64,000 nt of DNA, taken from positions 1 to 64,000 of the forward strand of contig CALYLX010000020.1 of the NCBI GenBank assembly GCA_944990035.1, in the 5' to 3' direction. The translations under genes were made by a program, and so were the position numbers. This stretch comes from Clitopilus passeckerianus. Taxonomy: Eukaryota; Basidiomycota; Agaricomycetes; Agaricales; Entolomataceae. Below are positions 55,822 to 64,000 of the stretch, piece by piece; the stretch's first letter is position 1, and each line of letters begins with the position of its first letter. Under the pieces are notes generated by a model. That model had not been told where the DNA came from. It made no database searches and was given only the letters and a program-made list of their open reading frames with translations.

Positions 55822-56565
55822 ATGCCTCTCCGTGCTGCTCGTGCTGCTCCCAATGTTTCTGCTTACAGGCCTAGCACCCCCTCTCGTTCCGCTTCCCCGG
55901 CTCCGGCCTTGGCCAGGTCATCAACCCCTACAGCGTCCAAAGCCACTCGTCCTGCTGGCAAACAGCACACTCGTTTTGCGTCAACCGACAGCAGTCGCCT
56001 CCGCACATCTTGGGGCCCGCTAGGGATGGCCAATGACTTCACCATGCCTACAATGACGGCCCCACTTAAGCCACTCCACTTGGTCGACACCGACGTTGCG
56101 CCTCAGGGCATCACCAATGATAGCCGCAACGCATTCACAACGATGTCATTCCTGGGGCGGCCGGACCATGAACAGGACTTGAACTTGGTACAGACTACCA
56201 CCGACGGGGCTTCGGGACTATTAGACACTGCCGGCATGCATCCTGGAGATGCAGCATGTCGTCAAGAGAATAACCGAACTGAGGTACATCTGGCGGACCT
56301 CCTCACCACGACCACCAAGACGAAGAGGACACGACGCCAGAAGTTAGGTAAGTGGCATCTAGACTTTGCGTTTCGACCCTTCCCTGACGGACCATGTTTG
56401 CTGTCAGATCACGATTTTGAAATTATACCCAAAGTTCGCTCAGTAATCGCTCTAGACGATCAGGCATTGCCGGAGCCTGAAGTAGAAGACCCCTGGGACG
56501 TTATTTATGACCACGAGAAGATGGACCAAGAGCCCTCATACGCATCGATCGCAGCACTCAATTAA
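55822..56565 (+). CDS. Hypothetical protein, Ser/Pro/Ala-rich N-terminus
   Basis: The ATG at 55822 (MPLRAARAAPNVSAYRPSTP) gives 247 residues if read through. A canonical GTAAGT...CAG intron of exactly 60 nt (56348-56407) is probable; removing it joins KL to DHDFEIIPKV and gives about 227 residues. The N-terminus is basic and low-complexity. The middle contains TTTTKTKRTRRQKL, a possible nuclear-localisation-like basic cluster. The C-terminus is acidic (PEPEVEDPWDVIYD). No known domain recognised. Isolated gene with long flanking intergenic regions. Confidence 0.6.
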   Translation: MPLRAARAAPNVSAYRPSTPSRSASPAPALARSSTPTASKATRPAGKQHTRFASTDSSRLRTSWGPLGMANDFTMPTMTAPLKPLHLVDTDVAPQGITNDSRNAFTTMSFLGRPDHEQDLNLVQTTTDGASGLLDTAGMHPGDAACRQENNRTEVHLADLLTTTTKTKRTRRQKLGKWHLDFAFRPFPDGPCLLSDHDFEIIPKVRSVIALDDQALPEPEVEDPWDVIYDHEKMDQEPSYASIAALN

Positions 56566-57996
56566 TCATTCGCCAATTGTATCAATATCAATAATTTCAT
56601 ACCCGCACTTCGCCTTATTATTTCGTCTCCTATTTTCAAGCATATACACATAAACCATATTCACGCCTACCACGGACTCCTCCATTTATTCAACATTTGC
56701 ATACATAAACAAATCTCTTACGGCTCCAGGGATATATTTTGGATGTGTACTTCTAACATAAACAAACCATTGTTTCGTAGTTTTAATAATGATAATACGT
56801 TGATCTTGTTAAAAAGATGGCAATCTGGCCCATCCTTGTTCAAGCTGAGGCAAGTGACGAAAAGAGCTCGGCACCCATTAATATTGACTACTCTCCGTGT
56901 CATCCGGTGAGGGGAAGGCTGATGCATCCCACAACACACAACTTGGTCATACCCCTATACTAGCAGACCTTAGGAACGCACCAGATTATCTGCCCCAGAC
57001 ACCATTACTATTGTGGGCACGTGTGGGGCATGTGGGGGATCGCTGCAAGGTAATATTATCCTCGAGGCAATTTACCCCGGAGAAGGATATCCCCTAGAGT
57101 AAACCCAGAACGGTGGATTGATTTGACAAAGGGAAGCAAATTTGCCTTATGACGGGGCTAAACAGTGCTTCAAATCCAGGGAAGTACGAGATGAAGACCT
57201 TAATTAGGGCACTCCGTATTCTCTTATTTAGTCGCATGTTCGCATGCGCCATGTCATCGTAAGAGTATGGTCAATCCTCGAAGGACGTCCAGTAAAATAG
57301 GTGAAGGCTTGTCAATAAGGGTTACCTAGGAGAGGTGGACGGGCGAGGTAGTCCTTCGGCGGTTAAGATAAGGGCCCAGCGCGTATTCGCATTCGAACGA
57401 TGTAACTTTGAGCATAGATGACGTTGAGGGCAGTACCGTGTATCCATGTAAGAAACCCCAACGAATTCAATTTGATGTGTTTTCAGTGCTTTATCACCGG
57501 CCAAGCCTCTATGTTCTGGATCCGCGGAGAATAATACCAATGCATAGCACTTGTCATTGAGATTTTGGGGTAGCAATCACTCCGAGGCGCAACATTCCAA
57601 GAGGCCGTCGCAAGGGACTGGGAAAGGTGGAAATCTCAGCGGGCTATCTAATCTTCAATTATCTTGACGCTCGCACGAAGGTTGTCGGTGATTACCGTGG
57701 GACAAACAGGACCAAACTCAGCTCAAAGCCAGCTGTGACTGTAACTTTGGGTGTGCCAACAACGCTGGGTTGCTCAGCTTCGACAGTTGCAATATACTCA
57801 ATTTGACGCAGACCTACACACGTAGCGGATTCGGTTTACTGCACCATACAGCACTCAAAGGACTCTATGATCCTGTTTGACACGGAGAAGCCCTGCCCGA
57901 GTTCCCCATGCATTTATCTAAACCGGATGACGGTGTGAGGTCAAACGATGTAACGAAGCAGCGGGAGAATCACAAGCTCGGCCTTTAACTTCAACC
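56566..57996. other. Intergenic, no gene supported
   Basis: About 1.4 kb of AT-richer sequence with only short unrecognised frames, including a minus-strand frame near 57322-57576. Confidence 0.4.
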
Positions 57997-59164
57997 ATGT
58001 CCTGCCCCGATTGTAGGAAGGGTGGTGTCCTTCCTGGAGAGCCTACCGGGACTATCAGCCTTCAAAATGCTTATTTCGCCGCTGCATCAGCCTCAGGAGC
58101 AGGAACCGGGACGTGTAAGAGGGCAGCCCTTCTCCTTACGGACGTGTTTGGCCTTCCTCTGAAGAATAGCAAGCTCATTGCTGATCGACTTGCACGAGAG
58201 TTGGACTGTGATGTTTGGATTCCGGATTACTTTGAAGGTAGGTTGGCTCATAACAGCATGTTACGTTCCTGATATGGACTCATTCATGGCTGCTTTCCCC
58301 AGGACGACCTCCATTCCCCGCAGAAGCACTGGCGTCGGGAGGTCCCGATAGGGCTGGTGTCAAAATGACAGTAATGGACTGGGCGAAATTCATTTACTAC
58401 GCCCTCGCCAACCTCCCTTCAATCATCCGAAGCCGTCCTGCAGTCGTTGATGTCCGATTGTCAAAGGTGCGCCAACCAGCTTGTGACCTTGCGACCTACG
58501 GAGAGAAACTAAAATATCTTGAATATTTAGTTTATTGCAGCATTACAAGACGAGAAAAAGTATGACAGGATTGGAGCAGTGGGGTGCGTTCATTTGAACA
58601 CTACATGTTGATGATTCTGAGCAAACGCCCCTTCAGCTACTGCTTTGGCGGTTCATCCGCCATCCGCCTTGGGTCTACTGGTTTAGTGCATAGTGTCGTC
58701 ATCTGTCACCCAGGCCCTTTCTCAATTGACCAGGCAAAGGCAATCAAGGTAATTCGTTCTCGTCAAATATTCTTGTATGACATGCTGACGTGCCTTTGTC
58801 CTACAGGTCCCAGCATCGTGGGCATGTGCTGAAGGTTAGTGGCTTACTCCAGCTGAAGATCATCTGCTGACCATCTTCTCCGCAGATGACATGTTCTTCA
58901 GCCCAAGTCACCGCCAAAATACCGAAGCTGTCTTCTCAGGGCGTAAGGGGAAGAAAGATTTCATAGAATACGAATTCAGAGATCACAAAGGTGCGGCCAC
59001 ACAACTTCCCTCTAATGCTGATTCAATGACCTGACTCTTTCGTGTCAGGAACTGCCCACGGATTTGCATGTCGACCGAATCCAGAGGTCCCTGTGGTCAT
59101 GGAAGGTTATGAGAATGCGTTCCAGCAGACGGTCGATTGGTTCAAGAAGACACTCGTCCTGTAG
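57997..59164 (+). CDS. Dienelactone hydrolase family protein, tandem copy 1
   Basis: Alpha/beta-hydrolase that opens dienelactones or similar esters, here probably in breakdown of aromatic compounds. Seven exons splice in frame. MSCPDCRKGGVLPGEPTGT opens the protein, then LLLTDVFGLPLKNSKLIADR, the nucleophile Cys in GYCFGG, Asp in WACAEDDMFF and His in GTAHGFACRP. One acceptor (ATTTAG before FIAAL) was chosen because the next AG would drop a conserved block. Followed by a close paralogue 270 bp downstream on the same strand. The natural substrate is unknown. Confidence 0.92.
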
Positions 59165-59434
59165 CTTGCTGTTTTCGAATCCACTTCTTTATTCTCCTGA
59201 AATTATTTTCGTGTTTGTTCATCAAGAAACAGTCCTTGAATTAAGCCCAATGTTGCCATTGACTGCGGGTAACTTGAAGCGTCAAGTAGAATCACGAGCC
59301 TCGAGGATAGATTTTCGTCATTAAATCGAGGCGTCATTCAGGGTCGCCCTCGAAGGCACCGCCAATGACTTCAAACGCCCACCACAAATGAAGCCTTTGG
59401 CTCTTGGCAAGCCTTTTGCCATCTTACCACCACC

Positions 59435-60595
59435 ATGTCCTGCCCTGACTGCACGAAAGGCGAACTACTCCCAGGAGAACCGAAAGGTGCTTTCAGTACA
59501 CAAGGCGCCTACCTCGCTCCTTCGACGACGGAGCCTGGACGGCCGAAACGTGCCATTATTTTCTTGACTGATGGGTTTGGTCTTCCTTTGAAGAATTGTA
59601 AAATCATGGCAGACAATCTGGCTAGTGAACTGGGATGCGATGTTTGGGTGCCTGATTACTTTGACGGTAGGAAGAGAATTGGGTTCAATCTTTAGCCAAA
59701 CTGACGCGTCCATTGTCACCCAGGAAAGCCACTTATACCACTTGACTTCCTGGTGGCACCAGATCGTGCTGGGGTCCGAATGAGCCTGCTGGATTGGATC
59801 AAGTTCAGTGCTGGCAGTTTATCGAGTCTCCCAGCTTTCATCAAGAGCAGGCCAGCCGTTGTAGATGTTCGCGTGGCGAATGTGAGTGATTACCCAAAGA
59901 AATTAAAAGAGAAATGGCGCTGAGGCAGCAGTTATTCTTAGTTCATAGCAGCGATCCAGGGTGAAAAGAAGTATGACAGAATTGGCGCAGTCGGGTACTA
60001 TTCCTCCGCTTCTATGAGTCTCGAGATCTGGATGCTGACTCGGGATCACTGCACTAGATACTGTTATGGGGGCTCGACTGTTATCCGACTGGGTTCAACA
60101 GGGCTAGTGCACAGTATCGTTGTTTGCCATCCAGGTGGGTTCAGTCTCGACGAGGTCAAGGCGATCAAGGCAAGTTCGCCTTAGTAGCAAAATCTTTTGG
60201 AAGGGGCGAGCTAACGAGTCCTGACCGAATAGGTACCGGCCGCTTGGGCATGTGCAGAAGGTGGATAATTACGAATTGGCCATCGCCTAGAAGACGAAGG
60301 TCAACTAACATATCTCATCAGAGGACATGTTCGTGACTCCAGCTCAGCGGAAGAAAGCAGAGGCGATCTTCGCAGAACGAAAAGGAAAGCCAGACTTCGT
60401 CGAGTACGAATTTTTTGACTACAAAGGTGACCTGGTTTGTGACTGACTTCAACGTTCAGTTGGCTGATTTTACTAAAAGGGACTGCTCACGGATTTGCTG
60501 CCCGACCAAATTTGGGAGTCCCAGTTGTCAAGGAAGCCTACGAGCGGGCTTTCTTGCAGACAGTTGATTGGTTTAACAAAACACTGACCCTCTGA
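59435..60595 (+). CDS. Dienelactone hydrolase family protein, tandem copy 2
   Basis: Same exon plan as copy 1, in frame. MSCPDCTKGELLPGEPKGAF, then IIFLTDGFGLPLKNCKIMAD, nucleophile Cys in GYCYGG, a WACAEEDMF acid region, and His in GTAHGFAARP. It differs from copy 1 at the nucleophile elbow (CYGG versus CFGG) and near the His, which could alter the pocket. The close spacing and conserved introns show recent tandem duplication. Confidence 0.92.
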
Positions 60596-61064
60596 GTTCA
60601 TAATGGACGTGGAATCCCGGCTGAGGACCTGGAAGGGAACCAACGTGCAGCAGTACCTAGTTGCTTCTCTGCCGCATGGTTTTTACATAAACCGTGAATC
60701 CTTAATCCAATTCGGTGTCTAGATTAACTACAATGAAATACTAATCGGAAATGGGATGAGAGCGTTTAAAAAACGCAGAAAATAATTCCGAGAATCGATA
60801 TAGAGTAACAAGGACTGGTAAAGAAAGTGTCTCTGGTTGAAATCGGATGAGGTGAGCAATGAAGAGAGAATGAATGAACGTGTATGTATGTAGGCAAGGA
60901 CGCTAGCAGATATATAGAGTAAGGAAAGTGAATGATGGATGTGTGTGAATAAATATATATGGTGGTCATGAGTGATTGGTGTAATTGCGCATGTGAACGA
61001 TGAGTCCGGGAAAGCTCTGAAGGCCTCCCGGAGATGTGCGAGGTGGATGTATGCGCGATTCCAT
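60596..61064. other. Convergent intergenic region
   Basis: 3' UTRs of the second hydrolase and of the Skt5-like gene. AT-rich short repeats near 60880-60960. Confidence 0.4.
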
Positions 61065-62903
61065 CTACATGATCACACAATCCTTATCTTTCTCCTTTTT
61101 ATCTCCATCATCTCCCCCGCCTCTTCGAAGAACGGAGTTTGGACCGCCAGGTATTGGTTGGTTCATCGATGACTTCAGGCGCTGTGCCGCACGTTTGTCT
61201 CCTTCAGCTGCTGCACGTTTGTACCAGCTTATAGCTCTACAAATAGCAAAAACGTCGGTCAGAAGCTTTGGACGATATGCAAGCGAAGAGGAAACCCACT
61301 CTGATCCGTTCACACCTGTTCCGATGCCAACTTCGAAGAAGTATCCGCACGCATACATAGCCTTTGCGAGTCCACCCTTGGCAGCTTTCTCGGCCCACAG
61401 GAAAGCTTCAGTGTCCGATTGAGGTAAGACGCCTGGTGAACCGACGAGATACCATGCTGTCAGAGCAAAGCATGCATCTCGGTGATCTTGCTGTGCAGCG
61501 ATGTTCTAGGAGAAACGGTCAACATCGGACACAGCAGAATGTCATAGTTGGCAGGAGCGGGGCATAACCAGGGTAGAAATTCGGAGAAAGAGACACACAT
61601 AATAATGGATAGACAGTGCTGGGTCTTGAGGGCAACCCATCTTGCCGTACTCGTAGCATTCTCCTAGTCTGAATGCGCTTGGCGCATATCCCAACTCGGC
61701 TGCCTGCGCCAGAAGCTCCACCGAATACTCGTAATCCACAAAGAGGACGTTGTGAATGCCCCTCTCGTGAAGTAGTGCGAGCTCATGTAGAGCATGTGGG
61801 AACTCGGCGGTTGCGTTCTCCGCACTCCTCTTCAACCACTTCACACCCTCCTTTGCGTTCTTTGACAATCCAAGCTCTCCGTTGAGTTCCGCGATACCAA
61901 GGCGGTAGAGGGCACCGGGATGCAATGATGCCGCAGCTTTCTTGAAAAAGGTAACGGCTTTCGCAGACTCCCGTCTACATCCCCATCCGTTCTCGCAACA
62001 GGTGCCAGCACGATACGAAGCGTCTGGATGGCCATGCTTAGCAGCAAGGATAAAGAGTGGGTAGGCGCGGTCAAAGTCTTGCTTGTTCTTAGTCGTGCCG
62101 ATGCCATTAGAGTAGCAATCTGCGAGGAAGTATTGAGACGCAGGGTGTCCTCGGTCTGCGAGGCGCTTGAGCAATGCCATGGCTTCCTTGACCAGATCTT
62201 CCCGTTTCTCGAGAGCCTTCTCGACCTGAATAAGGTTTCCAGGTTCATTCGGCGGTATAGGGAGTGACTTGGCTGCGTCGATCATGAACACCGCGAACTC
62301 GAATTGGAGTTCAGGGTCTTGAGTTTTCTTGGCATTGGCACGGTAGAGCTCAAGAGTTCTCTCATGCGAGAGTAGTGCGGCCTGTTTTCCTGGTCGCAAG
62401 TGAGAATGGTCCAAGAGTGGGCCACCTGGAGGCGGTGAAGGGGCACGAATCGAATTGGAGGCATGAGTAGAGGGGGGTCGACCTGCGTCCAGGAATCCGG
62501 GAACGGGCAGGTTATTGGTATTCACACCACCACCGCCGGGCGAGCCATTGAAGAAATCATCGTTGTCGTCGTTATCTGGCGAATCGTCATAGTCATCTTC
62601 TGGCTCCCATCCATTGGCTACCTGCTGTTGCGGCTGCTGTGGTTGTGGTTGACGAGGGAGCTCACGAGCTGGACGGTTTGGAACAGCTGGGTTATACCCT
62701 GACTGTCGATACTGCGCTTGCTGGGGAGACCCTTGGCTTTGTTGCTGGTATTGGGGGTTTCGGGGATACTGAGACTCTGGAGGCCTCACAAACTGCTGCT
62801 GCGTGTAGTCTGGAATCTCCTGCGAACCGCCTGGAATACCGTTATGAGCAGGATCGAAGGATGAGGAGGTACGAGGCCGACGGTTTGGAGAAACTGCAGC
62901 CAT
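61065..62903 (-). CDS. SKT5: Sel1-repeat chitin synthase regulator (Skt5/Chs4-like) with CaaX box
   Basis: In yeast, Chs4/Skt5 activates and anchors Chs3. Exons 61599-62903, 61316-61505 and 61065-61234 give 554 residues. The N-terminus is Gln/Pro/Asn-rich and disordered, with an acidic EPEDDYDDSPDNDDNDDFF patch. A run of Sel1 repeats follows: LKRLADRGHPASQYFLADCY, AAKHGHPDASYRAGTCCENG, AAASLHPGALYRLGIAELNG, AAELGYAPSAFRLGECYEYG, AAKGGLAKAMYACGYFFEVG, RAAAEGDKRAAQRL. It ends CVIM, a CaaX prenylation box as in yeast Chs4. The second intron (61235-61315) ends TAGAG|CT and is 81 nt, in frame and stop-free, so retention would insert 27 residues. Confidence 0.92.
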
Positions 62904-63551
62904 GATGGTGGTTGTACATCAACCGGGCACAAGTTGTCATCGCCGTATTGTAGGTGGCCACAGGCGAGCAGACGGATCGGCCAATGAAACCTCCCTCAGA
63001 CTTTGGTCTCGTCTCAATATTTCTCTCCATTTCTTCTAATTTTACGTTTTACAATGCAGGCTACCTAATACTGAGCTCGTTGCCGAAACATGCCCCAAGA
63101 ACGTTGACTACGACATTGGAGGAAAACTTTCGCTCAATGGAGTTCAGACAAGGCAATTGACAAACAAATGACAATACATTTTCATCACCGCTGGGTGGAC
63201 CGCGTGGACCGGTACCTCAATGGCTTCCGTTCTGGTCGGTGGAGGACCTGACGGCGTCAAGGAAGTCGGTGAATACCAAAGCCAATGAAGACAGCTGGCG
63301 TCTTTTCCTCAGCTTTCATCGTTATGCGGCATACCAAATCCAAAGCGTTCGAACCCAACCTAAACCTTGCAGGTTCTTCGCTTCGCCAATCCTCAGCCAG
63401 ATGGCCTCGGACCCGTTGTGTCAAGCTGGTCACCGCATCCGACATGCCTTTCCGTTGTCAACTTAGCCAGAATGACTACTGGATACATAGGTAGTTAAAT
63501 GGCGCCTTCTGTGGTTACGCGCCACCATGTCCCCAATAACTCGCCTCTCAA
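62904..63551. other. Divergent region between Skt5-like and eS24-like genes
   Basis: No gene is firmly supported. A minus-strand frame (63257-63445, MSDAVTSLTQRVRGHLAEDW) starts with an ATG but is not recognised. Confidence 0.35.
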
Positions 63552-64000
63552 ATGCCAGCTGAAGAACCAGGAATGGTGACTCTAAAAATACGGAAGCTCC
63601 AAAATAACCGCCTACTATGCAGACGTCAATTTATCCTTCAAATTCTCCATCCGTGCAGACCAAATGTATCAAAAGCCGAGCTTAGGAATCAGCTGGCAAC
63701 CTTGTTTTCTGCAAGCTCAAGCTGTGCAGTTGTCTTCGGTCTGCGAACAGCTTTTGGTGGCAGCACCACCACTGGATTCGGCCATATATACGACAATGCA
63801 GCTTCAAGATTGAAATTTGACCTCAAACACCGTCTTTATAGGGTAAGAGAAATACAGTTCCGTCATTGATTTCTCCGGGCTGAATATATTGCCGCATAGG
63901 ATGGGCTCATAGGCAAATACAAGAACTTTCCGAAACGTATATATGCCGGCTTCAAGAATCATGCCAACAAGGTGATAGGTCTCTGTTCTCATCTTTAGAT
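63552..64000 (+). CDS. Divergent ribosomal protein eS24-like (3' end unclear)
   Basis: Small-subunit ribosomal protein fold. The ATG at 63552 (MPAEEPG) precedes VTLKIRKLQNNRLLCRRQF, LHPCRPNVSKAELRNQL, VVFGLRTAFGGSTTTGFGHI and FDLKHRLYR, which line up with eS24 along its length. An intron (63843-63899) joins LYR to DGLIGKYKNFPKRIYAGFKN, replacing the strongly basic canonical tail. The frame then meets TAG at 63998 unless a very short intron or a later exon follows beyond the window. Several usually fixed positions are changed, so this is probably a duplicated, diverged copy, not the housekeeping gene. Confidence 0.75.

Overview
The window looks like nuclear DNA of an agaricomycete-type basidiomycete fungus. 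Genes are dense and carry many 50-65 nt GT-AG introns. The protein set is fungal and wood- or litter-associated: Chs3-type chitin synthase, AA9 LPMO, secreted class-3 lipases, GH47 mannosidase, copper amine oxidase, TauD-type dioxygenases, F-box expansions. I see no transposon, virus, CRISPR or organelle sequence.

Layout. 0-11 kb: a class IV (Chs3-type) chitin synthase whose frame is broken by about six 1-nt indels, then a 1,369-residue low-complexity protein. 11-18.4 kb: housekeeping genes, namely a CRAL-TRIO/Sec14-like protein, NOP10, an intron-containing tRNA-Pro(AGG), LTO1/Yae1-domain protein and a 12-exon copper amine oxidase with one GC-AG intron. 18.4-24 kb: three tandem intronless F-box paralogues. 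24.5-30.5 kb: three tandem secreted class-3 lipases with nearly identical 13-14-exon structures. 31-39.4 kb: two TauD-type dioxygenase paralogues flanking the divergent ribosomal pair eL21/uS4 and a GH47 mannosidase. 39.8-41.5 kb: another F-box-like gene. 42-54 kb: an array of seven C2H2 genes (one a clear pseudogene) with an AA9 LPMO on the opposite strand. 55.8-60.6 kb: an unknown protein and a tandem dienelactone-hydrolase pair. 61-63 kb: a Sel1-repeat Skt5/Chs4 homologue ending in a CaaX box. 63.5-64 kb: a divergent ribosomal protein eS24 running off the edge.

How the genes fit together. The Chs3-type synthase at one end and the Skt5-type activator at the other are known partners in yeast chitin synthesis. 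NOP10, eL21, uS4, eS24-like and LTO1 serve ribosome biogenesis. Lipases, AA9, amine oxidase and dienelactone hydrolases suit a saprotroph.

The most unusual region is the C2H2 array. The proteins are strings of almost linkerless 26-residue fingers (C-x2-C-x12-H-x6-H, two residues, next finger). All ten introns I could place sit in phase 0 directly before the first zinc-ligand His of a finger, so the exons are mutually interchangeable finger cassettes. Most members end in a shared C-terminal module. One member is ruined by a TGA at a zinc-ligand Cys position, an upstream frameshift and a 14-nt poly-G run. Indels elsewhere (chitin synthase, CRAL-TRIO gene, one finger gene) need raw-read checking, since many genes nearby are fully open.
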